A stretch of DNA of 39,734 nt, from the IMG/VR virus record IMGVR_UViG_3300042731_004234, positions 1 through 39,734 of that record. One strand, given 5' to 3'. How positions within the stretch are numbered: position 1 is the first letter of the stretch; every line of letters starts with the position of its first letter. The stretch is from a virus. The notes beneath the pieces were generated by a model. It was not told the origin of the DNA. It saw only the letters and a program-made list of their open reading frames with translations, and did not search any database. This document shows, in pieces, positions 33,273 to 39,734 of the stretch. The position numbers and the translations under genes are program-made.

Positions 33273-33582
33273 TTTTTTCCTTTCTTTTTTGATCCAAAAG
33301 CATTTTTACTACATCCTCATTATCCCCAGTTTCTTCTATGTGCAAATTGTTTATCTCTTCTTCTTTTAAAACCAAAAGCTTTGTTCCATCGATAAATAAA
33401 CACGAATCAATGAGAGATTCCCCATCTCTAATTACGACTTCTTTTGGCTTAAAAACACAGTTAATAGCCACAGATGATTTTCCAGCAAGTGACTTTATAA
33501 ACCAATATCTTAAATCTGCATGGTGATATATTGCTGTTAACAGAACACCCCCAACAATACCCACGATTATTTCTTTTTTCAT
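33253..33582 (-). CDS. Membrane-anchored hypothetical protein upstream of Fic
   Basis: A 109-residue protein with a short hydrophobic N-terminus (IIVGIVGGVLLTAIY) that is an anchor or uncleaved signal, then a small beta domain and a charged helical tail. It overlaps Fic by 20 bases. It could be a partner of Fic, but it does not look like the usual AntF/Phd-type antitoxins. Confidence 0.55.
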   Translation of the reverse strand: MKKEIIVGIVGGVLLTAIYHHADLRYWFIKSLAGKSSVAINCVFKPKEVVIRDGESLIDSCLFIDGTKLLVLKEEEINNLHIEETGDNEDVVKMLLDQKRKEKNENTLA

Positions 33583-33758
33583 TTCTTCCCTTTCTTCTTA
33601 GGTTCGTAGTTTTTCATCGAAAAAATATCATCTTCTCTGTAGCGCCATCTACCCCCTATTCTTACTCCTGGGATAGTTCCTAATTTTACCCATCTAAAAA
33701 CTGTCATTGGGTGAACATTTAGAATTTGTGCTACCTCACTTGTCGTGATATATCTCAT
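33579..33758 (-). CDS. MerR/excisionase-type helix-turn-helix protein
   Basis: A 59-residue DNA-binding protein with TTSEVAQILNVHPMTVFRWV and a wing ending GGRWRYREDDI, the HTH_17 excisionase pattern. In phages these act as excisionases or small regulators. No integrase is present, so regulation is more likely here. The ATG at 33758 is chosen because AAGGAG lies 8 bp upstream. Confidence 0.8.
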   Translation of the reverse strand: MRYITTSEVAQILNVHPMTVFRWVKLGTIPGVRIGGRWRYREDDIFSMKNYEPKKKGKK

Positions 33759-33762
33759 TTTT

Positions 33763-34086
33763 TCACTCCTTTTCATTTTGAAACCTCTTTGGAAGTAGTT
33801 TTTTCATAGTAGAGTTTCTAAGTTCACCAGAGCCTAGATTTTTCTCGTCAAAAAACTCTAAAAGCTCTATTAGTGAGGCAAGCCTTACAAGCTCCCAGTT
33901 ATTCATTTCAAGCAAATCTTCTTCTGTTATTGGCTTTGTTGTTTTTCCTGTGGAAGCGTCCATAAATTGAAGCCAGTGTTTTTGGAGATTTTCTTCTTCT
34001 ATCGGCTTGTCTCTTCTTCCGTAAAAAGCAAAGGATGTTTGGCAAATTAAAAATAATAAAAAGCAAATGATAATTGTTTTTTTCAC
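33763..34086 (-). CDS. Secreted hypothetical protein
   Basis: A 107-residue protein with a signal peptide (TIIICFLLFLICQTSFA, cut near residue 20). The mature part is helical and acidic. It overlaps the HNH gene by ATGA. Unknown role in the periplasm. Confidence 0.6.
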   Translation of the reverse strand: MKKTIIICFLLFLICQTSFAFYGRRDKPIEEENLQKHWLQFMDASTGKTTKPITEEDLLEMNNWELVRLASLIELLEFFDEKNLGSGELRNSTMKKLLPKRFQNEKE

Positions 34087-34580
34087 TTCTTTCCCTTCTT
34101 TTCTTTGTTATACTCAGCTAAATTTTTCTTACTAAGATTGTTTCCCAAAATCCACAAACGCCTTGACGGAACAGCGTAATCCAGTGTTTTAAACATATAC
34201 TCTTGCTTAAGTTTATCAGTTAACCCTTTGTATTTATACTCAAAACTTACTTTCTTTGATTTATACCTCAACATGTCGTAATGCTTGATATTTTTCTTGC
34301 ACCATTTATACCATTTTTCTTTGTTGAATGAGTAGTATTCGTGACATTTTTTGCATCCTGCAATGGCGTTTTTTTCGTTGCATCTTGTGGATTTATTCCC
34401 TCTTTCAATTATGTGCATACACTCAATAATTGAAGCGCCTTTTTTTAAAATCCAGGGCTTATTATCACGCCGTCCTATGTCTGCTGAACCGCAGATTTGA
34501 CATGTCCAGTTATCTCTAAATCTTATGAAAAAACTGAACCAAACGTCATAAGGTTTTCGTTTCATTTTGTAGAAGGTCAT
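34083..34580 (-). CDS. NinG/Rap-like HNH recombination nuclease
   Basis: A 165-residue basic protein with FFIRFRDNW...CQICGS, then ECMHIIERGNKSTRC and CKKCHEYY. These match the NinG (Rap) layout: an FS-x-IR-x-RD start, two zinc-binding CxxC pairs and an HNH-like core. NinG proteins resolve recombination junctions with phage annealing proteins such as the RecT in this genome. The overlap with the next gene keeps it in the early operon. Confidence 0.7.
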   Translation of the reverse strand: MTFYKMKRKPYDVWFSFFIRFRDNWTCQICGSADIGRRDNKPWILKKGASIIECMHIIERGNKSTRCNEKNAIAGCKKCHEYYSFNKEKWYKWCKKNIKHYDMLRYKSKKVSFEYKYKGLTDKLKQEYMFKTLDYAVPSRRLWILGNNLSKKNLAEYNKEKKGKK

Positions 34581-34585
34581 TTATT

Positions 34586-34921
34586 TTACTGTTTTAATTT
34601 TTCTATCTTTGCTTTTTGGAGTTGTTTGTAATTTCTAAAATCTTTTCGTAATCTTTTGATAGTTTTTTTATTTTTAAAAGCCATCTCTTGAAAAAAAACC
34701 TTTCTTATTTTCTCTTCCTCCAAATTTTTTTTAAGTTCTTCAAATTTCTCTTCAAAGCAAGCTTCAATTTGATGCTTCGCTTCAAGAGTGCTTAATCCTC
34801 CACTAGTAAAACTACGTCCAACCCGTAATAAAACATTAGTAATTTTTTCATCTACTGACATTTTCATTTCTTCCTCGCTTTCTCCGATGTTACTTTTTTC
34901 TTGGCATTTCTTTTTTTTCAT
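34586..34921 (-). CDS. Helical hypothetical protein
   Basis: A 111-residue protein, Lys/Glu-rich and coiled in its C-terminal half (KKNLEEEKIRKVFFQEM). ATG 34921 overlaps the transglycosylase stop by ATGA; an internal ATG at 34867 has a better ribosome site (GAGG). Not recognised. Confidence 0.5.
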   Translation of the reverse strand: MKKKKCQEKSNIGESEEEMKMSVDEKITNVLLRVGRSFTSGGLSTLEAKHQIEACFEEKFEELKKNLEEEKIRKVFFQEMAFKNKKTIKRLRKDFRNYKQLQKAKIEKLKQ

Positions 34922-35463
34922 TTTTTCGTCATCCTGTTGTATTTTTGAATATACCCTCTTGTCTCTTGTGGTAATTTCTTTTTGCCCTTCGTGTAAGTCC
35001 ATCCTGCATTATAAGAAATCAACAAATTTTCTACATTAACAGGTATTCTGTTTGCCCTTAGAATTTCTGGTATTCTTTCTGACAAATACCAACTTGCAAT
35101 TTTTTCATTGATCTCATGGATGAATAAATCCTGTCCTGTGTATTTTTCTTTTGGGTGTCTTTGGTTCCAACTCTTCAAAACGATAGGGGTTATCTGATAA
35201 CTTCCTCTTGCTTGGCTTTTTTTGTTGTAAGCTACAACCACGCCACTTGACTCGATTTCTCGGATAGCGTCCAAGTTAATTTTAATTTTCAGGGCATCCC
35301 CTTTCGACTCCCCAAGAGTCTGCATCTTTCTTGGCTTTTGATTGATTAACAGATAACCTTGTTTCGGTGAGGCATTTGTGTCTTGTGCCATCAGGATTAT
35401 GAGGCTTGTAACAACCAAAACTGATAAACCAATGGATCGGTTTTTTACAAAATTTGCATACAT
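34918..35463 (-). CDS. Lytic transglycosylase/endolysin with N-terminal signal or anchor
   Basis: A 181-residue protein. Residues 10-31 form a signal or signal-anchor (IGLSVLVVTSLIILMAQDTNA). The catalytic domain has the glutamate of IREIESSG (near E71), a GSYQIT segment (87-92) and SYNAGW near 150, the lysozyme-like SLT pattern. It would cut peptidoglycan glycan strands. It lies in the early replication region and not in the lysis cassette, so it could act in entry or release. Its first 180 bases overlap another frame that encodes a zinc protein. Confidence 0.75.
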   Translation of the reverse strand: MYANFVKNRSIGLSVLVVTSLIILMAQDTNASPKQGYLLINQKPRKMQTLGESKGDALKIKINLDAIREIESSGVVVAYNKKSQARGSYQITPIVLKSWNQRHPKEKYTGQDLFIHEINEKIASWYLSERIPEILRANRIPVNVENLLISYNAGWTYTKGKKKLPQETRGYIQKYNRMTKK

Positions 35464-35473
35464 TTTTTTTCAT
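35282..35473 (-). CDS. Small zinc-binding protein overlapping the transglycosylase start
   Basis: A 63-residue frame from ATG 35473 with CKFCKKPIHW and GTRHKC, a pattern common in phage zinc-binding proteins. It overlaps the transglycosylase gene for 182 bases in another frame. AGGCAA precedes it weakly. Either both are translated or the transglycosylase begins farther in; the Cys/His pattern is too regular to dismiss. Confidence 0.5.
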   Translation of the reverse strand: MKKNVCKFCKKPIHWFISFGCYKPHNPDGTRHKCLTETRLSVNQSKAKKDADSWGVERGCPEN

Positions 35474-35593
35474 TTGCCTATTTTTGGGTTTAAACCAAAG
35501 TTTATAAAGCCCGAAATTCGTCCAGAATTGGGCCGTAATTGAAAGATATCCCCCAAATCCATACATCGGGCCGAATTTTCACTAAAAACTGTC

Positions 35594-35803
35594 TTAAAAC
35601 GCAAAATAAGCCCCTTTTTTTGAATAACCTGTGGAAAACTCTTTGTATCTTTTTCGTTTTCGAAATTTTTTGCATTTACAGGCATAAGTAATTTTTCCAT
35701 ACTCTGCGATTGGGTAACACCCAACTCCCTCGTGATGGAGATATGACTCATGCCCGCAAACACATTTGTGTGAATCGTAATTTTTGTTGTTAAATCTATT
35801 CAT
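35594..35803 (-). CDS. Small zinc-binding protein
   Basis: A 69-residue basic protein with CVCGHESYLHHEG, then CYPI and CKCKKF, giving two Cys clusters and several His residues. The ATG at 35803 overlaps the end of the initiator gene. Such proteins are frequent in phage replication regions. The 120 bases downstream (35474-35593) hold one hairpin (35511-35533) and a GGTTTAAACC palindrome but no gene. Confidence 0.6.
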   Translation of the reverse strand: MNRFNNKNYDSHKCVCGHESYLHHEGVGCYPIAEYGKITYACKCKKFRKRKRYKEFSTGYSKKGAYFAF

Positions 35804-36440
35804 TTTCTCTCGGTAACTTGTCAATCAAACTAATTCCATAAGCAACTAAGTTTTTAACGTTTTTAGAGTGTTTTATTCTCAAAACAATCTTTCTAAAAAT
35901 TTCGTTATTTTCCCTGCTTCCAACTGGTAATTTGTGTACGTTTTCAATGACTTGTTTTAGTTCTTTGAGCTGTGTTTCTGTTAGGAAAAGCTCTTCTTTT
36001 TCTGAGTTATCCACAGTATCCACAGGCTCTACTATTAAATTTTCTTTTCTTTTACGTACGTTACGTACGTTACGTTCGTACGTCTTGATATCTTGATTAT
36101 AGTCAGTATATATACTAGGCTTGGGTCTAATAACTTTTAAAAAAGGTTCACAAAGGTATAGCACGTTGTCGCTATTTAGCAATCCAGCTTCTTTAAAAGC
36201 TTTACAAAGGTGGTCAGGACTGTTGTTTTCATCCGAGATTAGTTGAAAGGCGACTTTTGGTTTTTTTAATTTTAGCTCACCGTTGTACCTGACCGCCCAA
36301 AGGTAAAGCCTGATAATTTTTCCCAAAACTTCTTCTTTGCTCCATCTTGTTAACCCTACTATTTCCAAGACGATAGGATGATTATCAAAGTCAATGCCGA
36401 TTTCAACCGATGCAGAACTTACTGCGGGTTTTTCGCTCAT
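35796..36440 (-). CDS. O-like phage replication initiator
   Basis: A 214-residue protein. The N-terminal 110 residues have the winged-helix style of phage initiators (LTRWSKEEVLGKIIRLYLWAV, then FKEAGLL). The middle, NVRNVRKRKEN, is encoded by tandem DNA repeats, and DnaA boxes encode VDTVDN next to it. Having the origin inside the initiator gene is known from lambda O. The C-terminal helical part could bind the helicase loader. GAGGT precedes the ATG, and an inverted repeat (36457-36476) lies upstream as a possible operator. Confidence 0.65.
   Translation of the reverse strand: MSEKPAVSSASVEIGIDFDNHPIVLEIVGLTRWSKEEVLGKIIRLYLWAVRYNGELKLKKPKVAFQLISDENNSPDHLCKAFKEAGLLNSDNVLYLCEPFLKVIRPKPSIYTDYNQDIKTYERNVRNVRKRKENLIVEPVDTVDNSEKEELFLTETQLKELKQVIENVHKLPVGSRENNEIFRKIVLRIKHSKNVKNLVAYGISLIDKLPRENE
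36007..36116. other. Second origin-like array inside the O-like gene
   Basis: A perfect DnaA box TTATCCACA (36007-36015) is followed directly by GTATCCACA (36016-36024, one mismatch). Then TTACGTACG occurs at 36052 and 36061 and TTACGTTCG at 36070, as 9-bp tandem repeats. An AT-rich tract and a 12-base palindrome AGTATATATACT (36105-36116) follow. The order box, iterons, AT-rich is typical of an origin. A further DnaA-type box (TGTGGAAAA) lies at 35630-35638. Confidence 0.65.
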
Positions 36441-36456
36441 TTTAGACCTCTGATTG

Positions 36457-36476
36457 TCAAATAACGTTTTATTTGA
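36457..36476. promoter_or_regulatory. Inverted repeat before the O-like gene
   Basis: TCAAATAA and TTATTTGA form a perfect 8-bp inverted repeat with a 4-base centre, 17 bases before the initiator ATG. It may be an operator or an RNA hairpin. A weak stem (AAAGGT/ACCTTT) followed by T-rich sequence lies farther upstream at about 36500-36520 and could be a terminator. Confidence 0.45.
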
Positions 36477-36516
36477 AACCTTTTTAAAAAATTAAACAAA
36501 GGTACCCCCCACCTTT

Positions 36517-36825
36517 TTACGTTTTTTTAGAAAGGTATCTTAATTCACGCACCATCTCATCATGTCCAACCAAGGCTTTTTCATCATTTTTATAAAGCCT
36601 GCAATCAATATCAGCTTCTTTAGAATCTTTAAAAACCATAGTTGAAATAATAAGTGGTGATCCATCTTTATCCTTATGACCAACCCCAAACCACAAAGTA
36701 CAAACAAATAGACCACCTTCTAGAGTGTCAGCCTTGATGGTTCTGTAATCTTTGTCATCTAACAGGACTGTCCATTCCATTAGGGATATTGGTTCGCCTT
36801 TGCGGTTGTAGTAGCGTTTTGTCAT
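36517..36825 (-). CDS. Small hypothetical protein
   Basis: A 102-residue alpha-beta protein (MTKRYYNRKGEPISLMEW, VCTLWFGVGHKDKDGSPL, FKDSKEADIDC). This resembles small phage proteins of unknown function. It overlaps the next upstream gene by one base. Confidence 0.6.
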   Translation of the reverse strand: MTKRYYNRKGEPISLMEWTVLLDDKDYRTIKADTLEGGLFVCTLWFGVGHKDKDGSPLIISTMVFKDSKEADIDCRLYKNDEKALVGHDEMVRELRYLSKKT

Positions 36826-37046
36826 TAGTATCCTAAAATGTCTAATTCAGAAAGCCATTCAGTAGTTACTTCTTTTGGAAATTCATTGCAAAATTTATGT
36901 ATTTTTGAAACTACAAAATCGAGAGTTTTTCTGTCTGGTTCAGTTATGATTTTTATATAATGAACCGATTTATCTTTTTCCATTTTTAATAACCTGCTCG
37001 CTAGCTCTCTACGGTTAAGAAAAGTCACAGCTTCTTTCTTCTTCAC
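36825..37046 (-). CDS. Small hypothetical protein
   Basis: A 73-residue protein (MKKKEAVTFLNRRELASRLL), helical at the start and mixed later. It overlaps the coiled-coil gene by ATGA. Not recognised. Confidence 0.55.
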   Translation of the reverse strand: MKKKEAVTFLNRRELASRLLKMEKDKSVHYIKIITEPDRKTLDFVVSKIHKFCNEFPKEVTTEWLSELDILGY

Positions 37047-37738
37047 TTCACCACCTCCGTAACATTCTCATAAAACCGAACCCCATTAACAGAGTGAGTG
37101 CCTTGGGTTGTCCTTGCAAACGCATTTAAAGCTTGCTGATCCGCTTGCAAGAACAAGGGGGAGGCCTCACCATTAGCCACTGCTTTGACTAAATCCATGA
37201 AATTTGTCACTTCTGCTCTCCAGCTTTTGCGTTTTGATATGCCGTTTCCGTTCTGGAGAGGTAAATCAACGGTTGCTGTGGGTACAAATACTTGTTGTTT
37301 CATCAAGCGGTATTCTTTGGCTTTTTCAATATCTCCCTTTTCTTCCGCTTCTTTTGCTTTATCTTCAAACTCCTGTAAAAGCTTTTCTTCCTTCTGCTTT
37401 GATTCTTCGTTTACCTTCTCTTGTTCCTTGGCTTTCATGACGTTTCTTTGGTCTTCGTAGGCGATTCTTGCCTGTTTCACGAAGTTTTCAGCCATTTTTA
37501 AGGGATCAAGTAGAGATTTCTTTTTTGAAGTAAGTGACTTGTGAAGCTCATTGGCCTTTTTTATGTCATCGTTAAAGAACTCATCAATCATGCTTTTGCG
37601 CTTTTTGATCTCAAAGAGAAATTCGGCGCTATCTTTGTAATCCAAGTCGTTTTTTATATTTACGACAGCGACTTTCTCGTTTATTTCTGAAACACTAGAC
37701 TCTATAACTGCTAATGAGCTAATTTCTTTATTTTCCAT
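37043..37738 (-). CDS. Coiled-coil protein of the recombination operon
   Basis: A 231-residue protein with a long coiled coil (about residues 35-155) and a C-terminal folded part (PLFLQADQQALNAF, VNGVRFYENV). This C-terminal pattern occurs in unnamed phage proteins near RecT genes. The overlap with the exonuclease gene suggests it serves that pair, possibly as a nuclease inhibitor or partner. Confidence 0.6.
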   Translation of the reverse strand: MENKEISSLAVIESSVSEINEKVAVVNIKNDLDYKDSAEFLFEIKKRKSMIDEFFNDDIKKANELHKSLTSKKKSLLDPLKMAENFVKQARIAYEDQRNVMKAKEQEKVNEESKQKEEKLLQEFEDKAKEAEEKGDIEKAKEYRLMKQQVFVPTATVDLPLQNGNGISKRKSWRAEVTNFMDLVKAVANGEASPLFLQADQQALNAFARTTQGTHSVNGVRFYENVTEVVK

Positions 37739-38390
37739 TGTCTATCTCCTCTGCTTTAAATAGACCGTGTTTAACTCTCCAGTTGTGGATATTTACACAT
37801 GATAGGAATACATTTCTGTCATTTGGATCGTCTAACAAGTGTACCTCGTAATTACCGTTTTCTTTAAGTTGTAAGGCAAAGCGTTTATCGATCTTTATAT
37901 CGTGGTGATTCTCTTCAAATGCGATCTTATGAGAGGCAATTTGTGGGCCAACTGAGTCGTAAATGCTCCAAGTGCATTTTAGGTCAATAATTGCCTCGAT
38001 TTCCTTGTTTTCCCACACAAACTTGCCTTGCCTATCAAGCGTCGTTGCAAAATTCCATGCTGCCGAATATAGGGGTATTTCAGAGAATCTGGGCTCAAAG
38101 CCTGTTACTTCACGGAATTTCATGTAGGCATCTACATAAGGTTTAATTTCTTGTGGTAATTCGCTAGTAGGAAATTTCCCCTCGTCTATATATTCAGTTG
38201 CTTTATGAACCGCTATTCCGATTTCTCGTTTTTCTGCGAGCCTTCTTAAAGGAATGCCTGACATATCAGATATCCCATACTTTTGAAGAAGCCAACTTGT
38301 ATTTGGAACCCAGACCCCGTCAAAGTAGTATTTATGCTCTTTTGGATCAAACGTGAATCTGGGTTTCTCTTGTTTTGTCATTTTAAGCAT
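37728..38390 (-). CDS. RecB/Cas4-like PD-(D/E)XK exonuclease
   Basis: A 220-residue nuclease. IGIAVHKATEYID (residues 57-69) carries the family GxxxH. Metal-binding residues fit FSE (near 104), D119 in LDRQG, and IDLK (D136, K138), with QIASHKIAFE as the conserved Q/Y-type motif. It would chew one DNA strand to expose the other for RecT. It lies two genes after RecT in the operon. Confidence 0.78.
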   Translation of the reverse strand: MLKMTKQEKPRFTFDPKEHKYYFDGVWVPNTSWLLQKYGISDMSGIPLRRLAEKREIGIAVHKATEYIDEGKFPTSELPQEIKPYVDAYMKFREVTGFEPRFSEIPLYSAAWNFATTLDRQGKFVWENKEIEAIIDLKCTWSIYDSVGPQIASHKIAFEENHHDIKIDKRFALQLKENGNYEVHLLDDPNDRNVFLSCVNIHNWRVKHGLFKAEEIDNGK

Positions 38391-38568
38391 ACCACCTAGA
38401 CATATGTGATTTGTTATAGTAATCGTTCATCCACTTCATCCATTCTGGATCAAATTCCATAAGTTTTTTTTCCACTGCATCATCAAATTCACAATGAAAC
38501 AGCTCACTATCTCCATTCAATTCAGCTTCTTTCAATTTTTCTAATTCTTTTTCAGTTGGAATGCTCAT
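38383..38568 (-). CDS. Small acidic hypothetical protein
   Basis: A 61-residue acidic protein (MSIPTEKELEKLKEAELNGD), with overlaps at both ends to RecT and the exonuclease, so it is coupled to both. It may adjust the activity of the pair; no family is recognised. Confidence 0.55.
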   Translation of the reverse strand: MSIPTEKELEKLKEAELNGDSELFHCEFDDAVEKKLMEFDPEWMKWMNDYYNKSHMSRWYA

Positions 38569-39314
38569 TTCTCCTCCTTTTCTTTGAACTCAGGTAAAAC
38601 GATTGGTTTTACATCAACAACATCTTTTACAAGATCCTTAGGCACGTCATAATCCTTCTCTACAGCCTCCTGAAACTCAGAAGACAAAGGAAGCCACTTA
38701 GAATGACGACGAAATACGGTCTTTTTTGCCATCTCAGCCCAATCGGTAACCCATGGACCACTCTTAGAAGCTTTGCTTCGCTCTCTTATGGCGTTTATCT
38801 CGTCAACATTCATGACAGTGAAATCCTCAGAACCATCCTTTAATTTGACGAAAGAATAGGCTCTTGTAGTCTTTCCCCTGTCTTTGGTTGCTGGGGTGTG
38901 CTTAAGAAAGGCTTCACTACCATAAGCATAGGAGAAATCATCATTCTCACAGACCACATCAGCATGGATATAGGAAATATCCCCGGTACGCCTTGCAAGG
39001 TCAACTAGCCCCTTATAGTCGATAATAAGCTGGCACTGAGTGCCATAAGGGATTAGATGAGCTTTTCTGCCATCTGGCTCCAAGCCAATTTGCGAACAAT
39101 CAAGAAGGCACGCTAAAAGACTTGATTGGGTGCAATCAGCAAGCTTTGGAGTCTTGTTTAAGGCTGTCAAAGCGACCCTTACAAAGCGATCGGGGGTCAT
39201 ATGCTTAGGAAGCGCTAGAGCAAATTGCTTTTTTGCCGCATCGCTCATCAGCAGTTCCTTTATATTCTTTGGTTTATCCTCCTGTTTTGCAGGAGTTGTT
39301 GTTTGTGTAGTCAT
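38565..39314 (-). CDS. recT: RecT-family single-strand annealing protein
   Basis: A 249-residue protein with the RecT core: FVRVALTALNKTP, LLACLLDCSQIGLEPDGRKAHLIPYG, CQLIIDYKGLVDLARR and the WAEMAKKTVFRRHSKWLP end. It anneals single strands for recombination and probably for concatemer formation. The ATG at 39314 has GGAGG 7 bp upstream; a longer start at 39356 would overlap the previous gene by ATGA but has no ribosome site. Works with the RecB-like exonuclease downstream. Confidence 0.88.
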   Translation of the reverse strand: MTTQTTTPAKQEDKPKNIKELLMSDAAKKQFALALPKHMTPDRFVRVALTALNKTPKLADCTQSSLLACLLDCSQIGLEPDGRKAHLIPYGTQCQLIIDYKGLVDLARRTGDISYIHADVVCENDDFSYAYGSEAFLKHTPATKDRGKTTRAYSFVKLKDGSEDFTVMNVDEINAIRERSKASKSGPWVTDWAEMAKKTVFRRHSKWLPLSSEFQEAVEKDYDVPKDLVKDVVDVKPIVLPEFKEKEEK

Positions 39315-39352
39315 CTTCTTACCTCCGTTTGGCGACATCGATTCATCCTTAG

Positions 39353-39658
39353 TCATGCTGCTTTAAACATCCTTTCCTCGAAGAAATAGGTGTCATAAAC
39401 GTAATCTAGGAAGTCCTCAAAACAAGGCTGATCTTCAGCCCAGATAAGAACCTTTTCCCATTCTTCTATAGTTACGTTCTGAACCAATATTCCCAGAGGG
39501 GTAAAATCATCCTCATCATCTCTACCCATAGCCATGAGATAATCGTCATAGACCTCTGGAGCATGGGTTATTACCCAATCTGCGAATATTTGAGGGTCTT
39601 CTGCAAGTTCTAAGACCTTGTTTCTATATTTATGGTAATCCACTAAAGAAACTGTCAT
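39353..39658 (-). CDS. Acidic hypothetical protein
   Basis: A 101-residue acidic protein rich in Asp, Glu, Tyr and Trp (EDPQIFADWVITHAPEVYDD). It starts in an ATGA overlap with the join-crossing gene. Not recognised; the acidic surface could mimic DNA, but that is a guess. Confidence 0.6.
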   Translation of the reverse strand: MTVSLVDYHKYRNKVLELAEDPQIFADWVITHAPEVYDDYLMAMGRDDEDDFTPLGILVQNVTIEEWEKVLIWAEDQPCFEDFLDYVYDTYFFEERMFKAA

Positions 39659-39734
39659 TTTGCACCTCCTGGTTTTCGGATGCTGCTTTCAAAATCCATG
39701 ATGCTCATTCTTACTGTCGGCTTAATTCCATTCC
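39655..39734 (-). CDS. 3' part of the gene crossing the circle join
   Basis: This is the end of the 74-residue protein whose start lies at 214. The frame enters through the repeated 69 bases and ends at TGA 39655-39657, overlapping the next ATG. The match of frame across the join is the best evidence that the genome is circular or permuted. Confidence 0.7.
   Translation of the reverse strand, partial: NGIKPTVRMSIMDFESSIRKPGGAK
39666..39734. repeat. Terminal redundancy, right copy
   Basis: Identical to bases 1-69; see the left copy. Confidence 0.95.

Noticed and set aside
35470-35763. 97-codon minus-strand frame between zinc genes
   Set aside because: It overlaps the zinc protein at 35594..35803 in another frame and has no motif or ribosome site.
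1-39734. Alternative genetic code or stop reassignment
   Set aside because: All recognised genes read through with the standard bacterial code, with TAA, TGA and TAG all used as real stops at gene ends.

Overview
This window is one complete circular phage-like genome of about 39.67 kb. The first 69 bases are repeated exactly at the end, and a small gene reads through the join. It looks like a tailed phage with a short tail (podovirus-like). The modules are terminase, portal, scaffold, capsid, adaptor, tail nozzle and fibres, internal virion proteins, lysis, replication and recombination. AT-rich DNA, strong AAGGAG ribosome sites, many Sec signal peptides and a Wzy-type O-antigen polymerase/ligase gene suggest an uncultivated diderm bacterial host. 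The host phylum cannot be read from the sequence.

Almost everything is on the minus strand, so transcription runs from high to low coordinate around the circle. A consensus promoter at 2215-2243 starts the early region, and a strong terminator at 2256-2283 closes the late region just before it. Read in transcription order: (1) 2185-273, a zinc-ribbon protein, a plasmid-type Rep initiator and a zinc protein, with 22-bp iterons and two perfect DnaA boxes between the first two; (2) 214 across the join to 36.5 kb, RecT, a RecB-like exonuclease and small proteins; (3) 36.4-31.9 kb, an O-like initiator with a second origin-like array inside it, a lytic transglycosylase, NinG-like HNH, an excisionase-type HTH and Fic; (4) 31.9-28.6 kb, a promoter with a hairpin leader, seven tiny overlapping genes (six for membrane proteins), YopX-like, an HTH protein, an orphan DNA methyltransferase and two structured RNA candidates; (5) 28.55-3.77 kb, packaging and virion genes; (6) 3.45-2.3 kb, a holin-type lysis cassette. 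One small membrane protein gene (3522-3854) runs the opposite way under its own promoter.

The most notable features are these. Rep, iterons and DnaA boxes mark a phage-plasmid, with a separate second origin for the phage initiator; no integrase or Par proteins were recognised. A long fibre protein carries 453-nt repeats that keep the protein sequence while changing most codons. Seven proteins of the virion region carry Sec-type signal peptides, which is odd for a particle assembled in the cytoplasm. An O-antigen polymerase/ligase sits between tail genes. Several intergenic regions hold long paired RNA structures, one with a tRNA-Leu-like 5' half.

Gene functions are inferred from motifs and gene order. 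Many small genes stay hypothetical.
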